Below are positions 36,646-45,244 of a DNA stretch of 64,000 nt, piece after piece; within the stretch, counting starts at the first letter, position 1; each line of letters starts with the position of its first letter. Both the position numbers and the translations under genes were made by a program. The DNA lies in IMG/VR virus record IMGVR_UViG_3300046782_000218, positions 1 to 64,000 of that record; one strand, 5' to 3'. Below the pieces are notes generated by a model that was not told where the DNA came from, did no database searches, and saw only the letters and a list, made by a program, of their open reading frames with translations. The stretch comes from a virus.

Positions 36646-37164
36646 CTATTCGATCGACTCCAGCAGTTCGTACAGGCTGGATGGTGCGACATACCCAGGC
36701 CAACGGTTGTTGGTGAACAACCGGTAACCGGCGTCGAGGTAGCACTGATCCACGATTTGGCTGCAGATCATGTGCTTGGAACTGGCGATGTATCGTTTGA
36801 GGCCCGGTGCCGGTAGGTGCAGCCGATGAGCGACCATGGCCCCGTAATCGAGGAAGCTGTACGGTACGCCAATGTACCCTTTGGCAGCGCTTACGATAGC
36901 TGCGCGCTGCTTGTCCTCGTCGGTCCAGTCCCGAAGCTTGCCCGAAGACCACAGAATCTCGCGATCACTGTACTCGGACAACAAGTTGAACTGTGCACCC
37001 CCCGGCATGGCCTCGACCACATGACCATCACCGACGTACACAAAAGCGTGTTCCAGATCACGGAACGTACCGTCATACGCCCACTGGCCCAGCCGGATGG
37101 CCAACCCGACACCGCCCGTTATGCGGGTCAGACCGAAGTCTCCCAGTTTGAGTGCGGTTTTCAC
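36646..37164 (-). CDS. YiiX-like permuted papain-fold enzyme
   Basis: 172 residues. GTG 37164 overlaps the preceding stop (GTGA). LEHAFVYVGDGHVVEAMPGG (His in a strand) precedes HMICSQIVDQCYLDAG (Cys on a helix), the circularly permuted order of YiiX/NlpC-P60-like amidases. Likely a wall or peptide hydrolase. Last gene of the late block, next to other lysis enzymes. Confidence 0.7.
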   Translation of the reverse strand: MKTALKLGDFGLTRITGGVGLAIRLGQWAYDGTFRDLEHAFVYVGDGHVVEAMPGGAQFNLLSEYSDREILWSSGKLRDWTDEDKQRAAIVSAAKGYIGVPYSFLDYGAMVAHRLHLPAPGLKRYIASSKHMICSQIVDQCYLDAGYRLFTNNRWPGYVAPSSLYELLESIE

Positions 37165-38027
37165 GGTGCGGCCAGGAACGCGTGCCGGTGGGCCAGGCTG
37201 GTCAGGCTCTTGATGCCGGGATAGCCGTTGGCGTCCTTGCCGGAGTATCCGAGCTTGTGCTGCCATCCAGCGTACGCCGAAACAGTCATGCTGCCGAACG
37301 ATCCGTCAACCCATTTGGATGCCAGCAAACCCTCGGCGTTTAGCGCGTGCTCCACGATCTTGACCTCAGAAGCAAAGGTCGTGTGACCTTGTGGAGCCCT
37401 GGGGTCTCTGGCCGCCGCTGCCAGCAGATGCGACAGGTGGACCGTAGGGAGGACTACCGGCGACGCTGGGCGCGGGTACTGCCCGAAGTCGGTGGTGTGG
37501 GCGTAGTCGATGTCGGCTTTTCCGCCCAGCGCCGTTCCCTCTTGGGTGATGTTGGCATGAACCGACCACACGCCGTTGGACCACGCCTGAGTTTGCCACA
37601 GGTAGTGGATTCCTGAGGCGTGCGCACCCTCCATGATGCGAACTCCGCCGTATGCACCGACACGACCGATACCGATCTGTCGGATTACGCCCTGGAAATA
37701 CGGCAGCACGCTGGCCCAGGACGTGTCTTCGTCCACCGCGAAGTACAGGACGTGGTTCGGGGGAAGCCCAACCGCTGCCCGCTGAGCATCGGCACTCTGG
37801 GCGTCGGTGACGCCTCCGCTATATCCGACCGTGGCTCTTCCCGCGCTGGTTTCCCAGATTGTGACGAGGCCCAAATCAGCAGCGTGGTAGGCCGTCACCT
37901 CGTCCTTGTGCAGGTCCTTGGAGTCGTCCCGAGAGAAGTACCGGGCCACCCAATGCGCCCCGGTTGCCTTGATGTCCGCGACACTGGGACGGTCCCAGGC
38001 CAGATCCAGGCCCTTGACAGATGTCAT
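37161..38027 (-). CDS. DUF1906 glycoside-hydrolase-like endolysin
   Basis: 288 residues, ATG with AAAGGAAA upstream. Residues 3-190 match the DUF1906/Rv2525c TIM-barrel fold: KGLDLAW, HWVARYF, EVTAYHAADLGLVTIWE, LYFAVDEDTSW, RVGAYGG, YLWQTQAWS, DIDYAH. The C-terminal 80 residues (VKIVEHALNAEG, WVDGSFGSMTVSAYAGWQHK) look like a peptidoglycan-binding repeat. It is the most lysozyme-like protein here. Confidence 0.8.
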   Translation of the reverse strand: MTSVKGLDLAWDRPSVADIKATGAHWVARYFSRDDSKDLHKDEVTAYHAADLGLVTIWETSAGRATVGYSGGVTDAQSADAQRAAVGLPPNHVLYFAVDEDTSWASVLPYFQGVIRQIGIGRVGAYGGVRIMEGAHASGIHYLWQTQAWSNGVWSVHANITQEGTALGGKADIDYAHTTDFGQYPRPASPVVLPTVHLSHLLAAAARDPRAPQGHTTFASEVKIVEHALNAEGLLASKWVDGSFGSMTVSAYAGWQHKLGYSGKDANGYPGIKSLTSLAHRHAFLAAP

Positions 38028-38032
38028 CAGCG

Positions 38033-39064
38033 TTACTTTCCTTTCGCTGCTCGCCAAGCGGAGAACGCCGCGATGAGGTCGACGTCCGGGTCTCCCGTGG
38101 GGGTCGGAGATGGGGGGACAGGGGCCGTGATCAGGTTGGGAACCGTTACGTCACCCTGTTGTGACAACAGCCAGGTGAGTTCGTCTGTGGTGACGTAACC
38201 CCAGCCGTCGAGGCCCCAATCGGTGTCCCACGAGTTCGGGAACCAGTACCGCCCGGTTTCCAGCTCGAACCTCGGCAGCTCCAGCTCGTGGCCGCCAGCC
38301 TCTCCCGAGTTCTTGTCCACCTTGATGTGACCGTCCGAGTCGGTGTTAAACATGGAGTTCATCCACACCGTGCCGACGATGACAGGGCCCTTCTGGAGAG
38401 CCGAGTTGACTGCTGCCAGGCTGAACGCGTGTGTGTATTTGTCGGCCAGGCCGAGGGCGACCAGCGCTTTCGCAACTCCCAGGCCGGATGAGCCGGTGTC
38501 GGTGGGCGGATACTGACCGGAGAACGAGTCGAGGATCGTGGCCAGTGAGTAGAGCTTCACCGCGAAGTCTTCGTTGAGCTGATGAACACCGGCCGCAAAC
38601 ACGCCGTGTGAAGCTGCAGCACCCGCAGCGCTGACGGTGACCGAGGTTGTAGCTGTGCGATTGGCGAAATCGGTGCCTAGCAGTCCCGTTGCCGCGTTGC
38701 CGGTGCACGACCCGAGGTTGCCCTGATTCAGGATCGGTATGCGCCTGGTCCAGTTGACCGAGCTGACAGCACCTTTCGGCAACACCGGTTCTGCGAAGGC
38801 CACCGACCGAGAGTCGTGGTTGATGTGTCGGCCAAGCCGCAGCGTGGCGTAATTGGCTTCGGGCAACCGGCGGTGGTTCGGGGTGTTCGTCTCTTCCACG
38901 GGCGGAGTCTCCTCGTTGCTGTTCTGTTCTTTGATCAGGTGGTGCAGTCGGCCAATATGCCGCCGCATCAACCAGTGGTGCAGCCCGACCAGGGGCACCC
39001 AGAGTAGGTTAGCTTCCAGGTTTGGCCAGACTTGACCCCAACTAGCTAGCGCCGACGACATCAT
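38033..39064 (-). CDS. Papain-family (C1) cysteine peptidase
   Basis: 343 residues. Cys region [17 protein letters not shown] (about 113-129), His region [11 protein letters not shown], Asn region [17 protein letters not shown], in the papain order. The first 45 residues include a hydrophobic stretch ([14 protein letters not shown]) and a basic tail that may anchor it. C1 peptidases are rare in phages and act on proteins or peptides. In the lysis block it may cut wall or surface proteins; that is inference. Confidence 0.8.
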   Translation of the reverse strand: MMSSALASWGQVWPNLEANLLWVPLVGLHHWLMRRHIGRLHHLIKEQNSNEETPPVEETNTPNHRRLPEANYATLRLGRHINHDSRSVAFAEPVLPKGAVSSVNWTRRIPILNQGNLGSCTGNAATGLLGTDFANRTATTSVTVSAAGAAASHGVFAAGVHQLNEDFAVKLYSLATILDSFSGQYPPTDTGSSGLGVAKALVALGLADKYTHAFSLAAVNSALQKGPVIVGTVWMNSMFNTDSDGHIKVDKNSGEAGGHELELPRFELETGRYWFPNSWDTDWGLDGWGYVTTDELTWLLSQQGDVTVPNLITAPVPPSPTPTGDPDVDLIAAFSAWRAAKGK

Positions 39065-39073
39065 CCCCTACTT

Positions 39074-39421
39074 TCACATTTTCTTGAGCTGGAGTATCGC
39101 CAGTACGACTAGCAGAACTGTCAGCAAAGTGGGAATGGACCACCTGCGCCACTCCGTGGTTTTAGACGCTACCTTGTCTTCTACCTCTTCGGCCTTGACA
39201 ATCCCGTCGATTCGGGTGCGTTCGTGATGCAGCCGAGCGTCCAGGTCACGGACATCTCGTTGGAGTTGGCTGGTGATGCTCAAGACCTCTTCGCGGTCAG
39301 CTTTAGCCGTGAGCTTGATATCCAGCCGGTCGATAGACGACTTGATTTCCCCCAACAGTTCCTTAACACTGTAACTGACTACACTGCTGCTGTCCCGATC
39401 TTCGTCGTGCGGCTGGGGCAT
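39074..39421 (-). CDS. Coiled-coil protein with C-terminal membrane helix, holin candidate
   Basis: ATG 39421 with GGAGG. Residues about 20-85 are a long coiled coil (VKELLGEIKSSIDRLDIKL, REEVLSITSQLQRDVRDLD); residues 93-112 are one hydrophobic helix (SIPTLLTVLLVVLAILQL) followed by KKM. This is the XhlA-like layout often annotated as holin or membrane protein beside phage lysins. Confidence 0.65.
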   Translation of the reverse strand: MPQPHDEDRDSSSVVSYSVKELLGEIKSSIDRLDIKLTAKADREEVLSITSQLQRDVRDLDARLHHERTRIDGIVKAEEVEDKVASKTTEWRRWSIPTLLTVLLVVLAILQLKKM

Positions 39422-39503
39422 CCTATTGCCTCCACCCCCTTCTAGCGTAGTGCATATCATTGACTAACCTCACCCCCCCTGGGGCGAGAGCTGGAGGTCG
39501 GGC

Positions 39504-41822
39504 CTACAGGATGACGACTCCGTTGGCCTGAGCAGTAACGGAGTCGTAAGTTATCTGGGACACCGTGGCGAACGGCTTCACTGTCTCCGGAGACAGTTGC
39601 ATCACTACGTCGGAGAAGAACACCGTGTTGCCAGCGGCAGGAGTTGCGATCTCGGTGGGCGCCAAGGTGGCCGACGCTGCCGTCAGAGGGGCCTGATACA
39701 GCTTGGCCACGTTGGTCCAGGTGGCAGCCGTTAGAGACACGATGGAGCTGCTGGTACTGATGAACCCGCCAGCGCTGTTGTACCAGTTTACCGACAGCGA
39801 GAAGTTGGCGTAGCCGCCGGGGGAGTAGAACCACCCATTGGGGGCTATCCAACGCTCGGTACCCAAGGCTGCGTTGCTGCTGCCGATTGGGATCTTCTCC
39901 GACTCCGCGTAGGCGATGCTGAAACCGCCCGTGGGGGTCAGCAGACCGGAGAACGGGAACCCACCGTGAGTCTGTGCCGCCGACTGCACGAAAGTGCCAT
40001 TGTGGGCCGTCCACGAGGTAACGCCGCTGGTGAACGTGGGGTTTACGTTCAGCGCGTCGTTGGGCTGGGTGGTTGCTTCCAAGTACCCGATCGGCCGACG
40101 CAACTCGTCATACACGGTGGTGGTTACTCGGGCGGCCCGGTTGGAGGTGTACGCCGATCCGGTGTTGCTGGGGTCTTCCCAGGTGTGGTGCACCGAGTTG
40201 CTGACCGAGGTGTCGTATACCGACATCGGCATCGAGTTGCCCGCCGAGTAGGTGGACCAAGAGTTGGCGTTCCTCAGGCTGGACCGGGCATCGGTAGGCA
40301 AGCCAGCCGCGTTGATGCCGTAGGAAAGGTAACTAGACGCGCTTTCCGACTTGTTCTGTTGCAGCACCACGTGGTACGTTCCGCCGTTGGTCAGCCCTGT
40401 GGCGTAAAGTGGCACCGAGATCATCGGCACCGGGGTTAGCGTGGTGGCCTCGTAGTACTGATTTACAGGGTACAACCCGATCATGTCATACGAGCCGTCA
40501 CCGTTGCTGAACGCGCCCACCTGTGCATTGGTGGTGTGAGGCCAGGTTGTGGACACCCAGCCGTCAGCAGGTCCCGCCACGTCGTCGAACGTCAGCACGT
40601 TCACGTTGTTTGCCGGTAGCACCGGGTTTCCCACCAGCACCATGGCGCGGTCCGTGGTGGCCAGGTTCCATCCGTTTTGAGCGTCAGTGTACGCGGAAGG
40701 AAGAGAAGGAGCGGTCTGCCACCCGCCAAGCGACCCATCAGGGTATATCCTGGAATAGTACGTGGACGACAACCTCGCTCCGCCGTTGATGAACCCGCCC
40801 GCTACCACCAGCCAGGTGCCTATAACTTCGGCGAAGCACAGGTCAGTGCCCTGGAGCAGCGGCGCACAGGTCACCCAAGGCCCTATCTGGCCGTTGGTTA
40901 TAGTGGCGGAATAGACCGTGTCCACCTGGGCGTTGGCCGCGTTGGACCCCCCGATTACGTACACGAAACTGTCGTTCCAGGTAACCATTTCTGCGGGAAC
41001 GAGCGCCACCGGTAGCGGGGTTTGAGCGCTCCATGACCCCATTGCTCCGGTGGTAGGGTCCCAGCTAGCCACGTACACATTCTTGGTTGCTGAGGCCAGC
41101 GTGGTCCCGGTAGTGCCCCCCGCTGTCAGCACCAGACTGGAGGTGGTAGTGGACGCGGGCTGTGATATCCCTATGGGGAGGCTGGGCTGCGGTATCGGGA
41201 GATCAACCGATCCAGTGCCGGTGTGCTTGGTGGAGGTTACAACGCTTGCCGCAGCGCTGGTGCTCGGGTCTGCACCGCCCGCACTAACTATGAAGTTCCC
41301 CGAGGTGGTGGCAGCAGAGTCTATCGAGTTGCCCCCGCTGGTCGAGTTGGCGGACACCCAAGGCTTCTGTGTTATTCCCCCCGTCGTGTACATCGTGTTG
41401 GACTTGGAGGTGGCCAGCGGGGCGCCATCGGTTATTCCGTCCGGCGCGGCCAGCGCGTTTATCCACTCCTTGGGGATCATCGTGGACGACAGTACGTTGG
41501 TGATGTCCGGGTTGCCGCCGGAGTCTGGGTACAACGTTACCAGAAGGTCGGCGCCGTCACCCACTGGCAGGAGTGGCAGGGTAACCCGCCCAACCGAGGT
41601 TCCACTTAGGACGAACGGCTGGTCGAAGTCGGAGGTGTTCCCCAGATTTATCCACGAGAAACCGCCAGCGGAGCCGTTGGGGGTGAGCACCTGGGTGCCC
41701 TGGTAGATCGGGTACGCAACGTGAGTGCCCAGCTCTTGGTCGACCTGGTTGGCCCGGTTGGTGGCGGTGAGGTCGCCCGGTAGGCCGTTTTTGGCTGCCT
41801 GCCAAGACGGGGTAGTGTTCAC
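39504..41822 (-). CDS. Receptor-binding minor tail protein with Kelch-like propeller
   Basis: 772 residues, GTGA overlap. The N-terminus (TPSWQAAKNGLPGDLTATNR) resembles that of the 42317-43069 protein, probably a common tail-attachment domain. Residues about 260-440 carry Kelch-like repeats (VYVIGGSN, WLVVAGGF, LGGWQTAPSLP). The C-terminal 150 residues look like a carbohydrate-binding module (GFPFSGLLTPTGGFSIAYAE). It is the best receptor-binding candidate. Confidence 0.7.
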   Translation of the reverse strand: MNTTPSWQAAKNGLPGDLTATNRANQVDQELGTHVAYPIYQGTQVLTPNGSAGGFSWINLGNTSDFDQPFVLSGTSVGRVTLPLLPVGDGADLLVTLYPDSGGNPDITNVLSSTMIPKEWINALAAPDGITDGAPLATSKSNTMYTTGGITQKPWVSANSTSGGNSIDSAATTSGNFIVSAGGADPSTSAAASVVTSTKHTGTGSVDLPIPQPSLPIGISQPASTTTSSLVLTAGGTTGTTLASATKNVYVASWDPTTGAMGSWSAQTPLPVALVPAEMVTWNDSFVYVIGGSNAANAQVDTVYSATITNGQIGPWVTCAPLLQGTDLCFAEVIGTWLVVAGGFINGGARLSSTYYSRIYPDGSLGGWQTAPSLPSAYTDAQNGWNLATTDRAMVLVGNPVLPANNVNVLTFDDVAGPADGWVSTTWPHTTNAQVGAFSNGDGSYDMIGLYPVNQYYEATTLTPVPMISVPLYATGLTNGGTYHVVLQQNKSESASSYLSYGINAAGLPTDARSSLRNANSWSTYSAGNSMPMSVYDTSVSNSVHHTWEDPSNTGSAYTSNRAARVTTTVYDELRRPIGYLEATTQPNDALNVNPTFTSGVTSWTAHNGTFVQSAAQTHGGFPFSGLLTPTGGFSIAYAESEKIPIGSSNAALGTERWIAPNGWFYSPGGYANFSLSVNWYNSAGGFISTSSSIVSLTAATWTNVAKLYQAPLTAASATLAPTEIATPAAGNTVFFSDVVMQLSPETVKPFATVSQITYDSVTAQANGVVIL

Positions 41823-42301
41823 GAGGTCGCCAAACTGACCAGCACCAGGCCAAACCGGAAGGTGGTGATGGTGATGGTTCCGCCCGAGTTCTGGTTTGCA
41901 TACACCTCGATGTAGTCTCCGGCTTGAAGAACTTCAAGGCCGGAGCACACGGCAGCCACGTTACCCACGCTTCCTGCTACGGTGTTAAACTTGGTGTTCG
42001 TGATGGTCACGCCGTTTACCTCAATCTGGGCGCGGCCCAGATTGGTCGCCCCCAGAGCGCCTGGCCACACCATAGTGCCGGAAACCTGATAGGTGCCGCC
42101 CACTATCGCTGTTACCCTGGATGGGTTGGTACCAGAGGACCAGGTTATGTTGCCGCTTTTGGACAGTTGGGTAGTCAGAGGCAACGCGAAGTACGTGGAC
42201 GCGTTAGACGCCAGAGAAGGAGCACCCGACAGGTTTACCATGGGGGGGTTGCGCAACGCGGCTATCTGCGCCGCGTTCAGCACTTCAAGTGTGGTGGCCA
42301 T
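41819..42301 (-). CDS. Jelly-roll minor tail protein
   Basis: 160 residues, ATG with GGGAGGG. Strands such as YFALPLTTQLSKSGNITW, GGTYQVSGTMVW, RAQIEVNGVTI and GDYIEVYANQN match C1q/TNF-like jelly-roll tips of phage fibres. It is short, so probably a separate tip subunit beside the large fibre. Confidence 0.65.
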   Translation of the reverse strand: MATTLEVLNAAQIAALRNPPMVNLSGAPSLASNASTYFALPLTTQLSKSGNITWSSGTNPSRVTAIVGGTYQVSGTMVWPGALGATNLGRAQIEVNGVTITNTKFNTVAGSVGNVAAVCSGLEVLQAGDYIEVYANQNSGGTITITTFRFGLVLVSLATS

Positions 42302-42316
42302 GCTGTTCCCTCCCGG

Positions 42317-43069
42317 TCAGGCTATCGACGCCAGCATACCGCTGCTGTACGTGTAGGTTCTGAGAGACTGCAGGTACCCGGTGGCCGTCTGACCGGCAGT
42401 GTACTCGGCGTACGTGGATATCTGCTGGGTTGCGTTGTACGTGGTGGCTGTCCAGCGAGCGCCGGAGTCGTCCCAGGTGCTGGTGAGCAGCCCGGTAGCC
42501 GACTGGTCGAAGACTCGGTACTGGAACCCGTAGGCTTGAGCGGCCCAGGTGGTTCCGTTGGCAGAAGTAGACGCGCCGGACGCCTGGTTGGATCGGTACC
42601 AGTTGTAATGGTCCGTTCCGTTTCCGGCCGCCGGAGTGACCAACCAGTACGTAGTGGACGCCGTCAACCCGCTGACCGGAAGCGGGTAGATGATCGGAGT
42701 GTTCAGGACAGCCGTGGTGGCGTACTCTAGTGTGATGGTGACACTAGCCAATGGGGCTCCGGTGGGAGCGCCGCCGGAGTTTGCGTACAGCCGCAGCGTG
42801 GTAGGGGCCAGGTTGGCAGCCGTAACCGATGCTGTTCTCACCGGCACGATCACGTAGCCGATTTGCGTCTGACCTACCGCTGTAGTGAATGATTCGGCCA
42901 ACCAGGTGCCGCTGGTGTTGGTGGAGGTGGCGCCAGCGGTGGCCTGGGCTGCGGTCTGGGTGGCCGCGTACAAGACCGTGGACGCGTGGCCGCCAAGCAA
43001 CTGGTTGACGTGACCGGCTAGCGGGGGCTGCCCGCTGGTGGCGGCTTGCCAGGTAGGTACGATCGGCAC
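42317..43069 (-). CDS. Minor tail protein, 250 aa
   Basis: GTG with GGGAG upstream. The N-terminus VPTWQAATSGQPPLAGHVNQ matches the N-terminus of the large receptor-binding protein. The rest is a beta sandwich (TTLRLYANSGGAPTGAPLAS, TTYWLVTPAAG) like a carbohydrate-binding module. Probably part of the tail tip or fibre. Confidence 0.65.
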   Translation of the reverse strand: MPIVPTWQAATSGQPPLAGHVNQLLGGHASTVLYAATQTAAQATAGATSTNTSGTWLAESFTTAVGQTQIGYVIVPVRTASVTAANLAPTTLRLYANSGGAPTGAPLASVTITLEYATTAVLNTPIIYPLPVSGLTASTTYWLVTPAAGNGTDHYNWYRSNQASGASTSANGTTWAAQAYGFQYRVFDQSATGLLTSTWDDSGARWTATTYNATQQISTYAEYTAGQTATGYLQSLRTYTYSSGMLASIA

Positions 43070-43070
43070 G

Positions 43071-43613
43071 TCACACTCCCGATATACTGAACGTAGCCTG
43101 CAGAATCAGGGTGTCCGACGTGGGCACGCTGACCGTAGGCGAGAAGGCCCAGTGGTCCAGCAACACGCCAGCGGTGATTACCGAGGTGTCATCGGAGCTT
43201 CCGTTGGCGAACACTCCGGCCTCCGTTACCGTCCAGGTGGACACAGGGGACGGGAAGTAGAACAGCCAGGTGACCTCAGACCCGAGGGTGGACGTTGCCG
43301 GGGACGACGCTCCGGCGCCTACCGGCTGCCTGCCCAGCTCACTGAACAGCAGCGTGTCGGAGGCAGCTACAGTTCCGGCTCCGGAACCTACCGCGCCCCA
43401 CAGCGGGGTTAGGTAGGTGGGCTGGGTAACACCCTGGCTGGCTGCCACGTCCTGGATTCCCGACCACACCAGGGCTGAGGCCAGCACTGTCAGGCCCGCA
43501 GTGCACATGATGTTGTTGCCTTCTCGACGGTCCCGGATCGATCCGTCTGGCTTCACCACCGTGACCGACAGCCTGCCGTGAATCCCTATCAGCCCCGACG
43601 CTTTTATCCCCAC
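43071..43613 (-). CDS. Minor tail protein, 180 aa
   Basis: GTG 43613 lies seven bases after GGGGGG and overlaps the preceding stop by a few bases; GTG 43628 is the alternative. The segment LSVTVVKPDGSIRDRREGNN opens a beta-rich protein with GVFANGSSDDTSVITAGVLL. It resembles tail-tip proteins found beside actinophage receptor-binding proteins. Confidence 0.6.
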   Translation of the reverse strand: MGIKASGLIGIHGRLSVTVVKPDGSIRDRREGNNIMCTAGLTVLASALVWSGIQDVAASQGVTQPTYLTPLWGAVGSGAGTVAASDTLLFSELGRQPVGAGASSPATSTLGSEVTWLFYFPSPVSTWTVTEAGVFANGSSDDTSVITAGVLLDHWAFSPTVSVPTSDTLILQATFSISGV

Positions 43614-43819
43614 GTGAGAGCCCCCCACACTCCGGCGTCGTACACCGAGTTTAGTTGCACGGTTGTAGCCATCGAATCGGCCATTGACGCGGTTTCGTCC
43701 GTTTCGGCGAAAACTCCCAGCCCGTTTACGATGGCGTCACTGCCGATGTTGGCTGTGGATTGGTCGTTTAGAGTGCCCAGCACATCGACCAGGGTATAGG
43801 GCCGGAATACTCCGGGCAC
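43604..43819 (-). CDS. Small tail-region protein, 71 aa
   Basis: GTG with TGGGAG upstream, between two tail genes. Short beta-rich protein ending VYDAGVWGALTWG, a motif common in the last strand of small phage tail proteins. No function assigned. Confidence 0.55.
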   Translation of the reverse strand: MPGVFRPYTLVDVLGTLNDQSTANIGSDAIVNGLGVFAETDETASMADSMATTVQLNSVYDAGVWGALTWG

Positions 43820-43831
43820 TGTGTACTCCCA

Positions 43832-45241
43832 TCAACTAAACAGCCTGATTCCCTTGAGGCTGGCCTGCCGGTACCCGCCTGCCCCGAAGTTAATCGAGTT
43901 ACTGATCACCAGGAAGGTATCATTGATGCCAGGCAAGTAGCTGTTGGTGGAATCAGGTATGAACTGGTTCACGACTTGACACGCTTCACCCGCTCGCACC
44001 CAACCGGCCCACGACTCGTCGGTGGTCCACGTCAGTCGCTCAGCCGGGAATGAGTATTCCTGTCGTTCTCGTTGGGCCCGGCTGAGTGCCATCGGCACCG
44101 TAGTTAGGCTTGTGTCGTTTATGTACTCGCCAAAAACGCCGTTGTTAGGCCCAGTGTACTTAGCCTGCGACGAGAAGTCATTAACCTGGGCCACCACCGG
44201 CACCTGGTAGTCGTACCAGAGCCGAATCACCACGCCCTGCGCGGGTGTCAGGGTGGTGCTGGTGAGGAACCATCCTCCGACGCTGTTCTGAGTTATCTGC
44301 CACTTGCTAGAACTTGGTGCGCTACCTGCGCTGACCAAATCCACGGGGGTCTTAGTCCCGTTCACTGTCAGCGCGGGGGACCCACTAACCGTGTACCGGA
44401 GAGGCCACGACTGCTGAGCCCCGTTACCCTGCCAAGTGTCGGTTGGTGGGTTTTTGGTGCTACCAAAAGACACGGTCTGGGTGGCTCCCTGTACCAAGAT
44501 CCGGTTGTACAACGAGGTGCCGTCCCACTCGTAGCCAAAACTTCCGTCTAGCATAAAGTGGCCTTGCGTGGCTGACCCACCCGTGCCGGTGGGCGCGGTG
44601 GTGAAAGTAACTCCGGAACTTTGCGCCGATTGAACGTCGAAGAAGTGTAGCGCCAGGTTTTCGTCTACGTACCAACCGTACGGGATGGCCTGTCCGGCCA
44701 ACTGAGCTAGCTTGCGCCACGCACCCGACAGGCTGGTGTAGTTCAGCACGAAGCTGGCCAACTGCGGCCCGGGACTGACGAATCCACCGTTGGCCACGGT
44801 GTCGGCTGTGATGCCGCAACCGGCCTGCTGAGTCAAGGCTATAACTATTTGGTCCACGGTCTTGCCATAGAACACGCCGTGTACGATGCTTTTGTCAGCG
44901 TAGAACGTGAAGTCGGTACACTGCAACGACCACTCGTTGCGGGTGGGGGCGGTTACGGAAAACTGAGGGTTATTACACACCCCAGCGAATAGGGTGGTGG
45001 AGATGCTGTTGTCCACCAGCTTTACCACTGACAGAGCCGGTATGTTTACCGTTGGGCTGCCGGTGCCGTAGTCGTCGACCAGCGGCATTGTCGCCGTGTC
45101 GCCCTGTCTTCCGAAGTTTTGCGTGATGATTGGTGTCTGGGCGGTTCCCGACCAAGCCAGTTTGCTGGTGTAGTTGGTCGGGGAACCGCCCGGCGGCGTG
45201 ACGGTGAAAGTCAGGTTAGGTGAAGCTACCGGACCAGGCAT
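43832..45241 (-). CDS. Tail-tip hub protein (baseplate hub-like)
   Basis: 469 residues, ATG with TAGGATG. Position directly after the tape measure and pattern (KLVDNSISTTLFAGVCNNPQ, SLQCTDFTFYADKSIVHGVF, GKTVDQIVIALTQQAGCGIT) fit the phage tail hub of the gp27/Tal type seen in actinophages. It would close the tail tube and carry the tip proteins. Confidence 0.65.
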   Translation of the reverse strand: MPGPVASPNLTFTVTPPGGSPTNYTSKLAWSGTAQTPIITQNFGRQGDTATMPLVDDYGTGSPTVNIPALSVVKLVDNSISTTLFAGVCNNPQFSVTAPTRNEWSLQCTDFTFYADKSIVHGVFYGKTVDQIVIALTQQAGCGITADTVANGGFVSPGPQLASFVLNYTSLSGAWRKLAQLAGQAIPYGWYVDENLALHFFDVQSAQSSGVTFTTAPTGTGGSATQGHFMLDGSFGYEWDGTSLYNRILVQGATQTVSFGSTKNPPTDTWQGNGAQQSWPLRYTVSGSPALTVNGTKTPVDLVSAGSAPSSSKWQITQNSVGGWFLTSTTLTPAQGVVIRLWYDYQVPVVAQVNDFSSQAKYTGPNNGVFGEYINDTSLTTVPMALSRAQRERQEYSFPAERLTWTTDESWAGWVRAGEACQVVNQFIPDSTNSYLPGINDTFLVISNSINFGAGGYRQASLKGIRLFS

Positions 45242-45244
45242 CCG

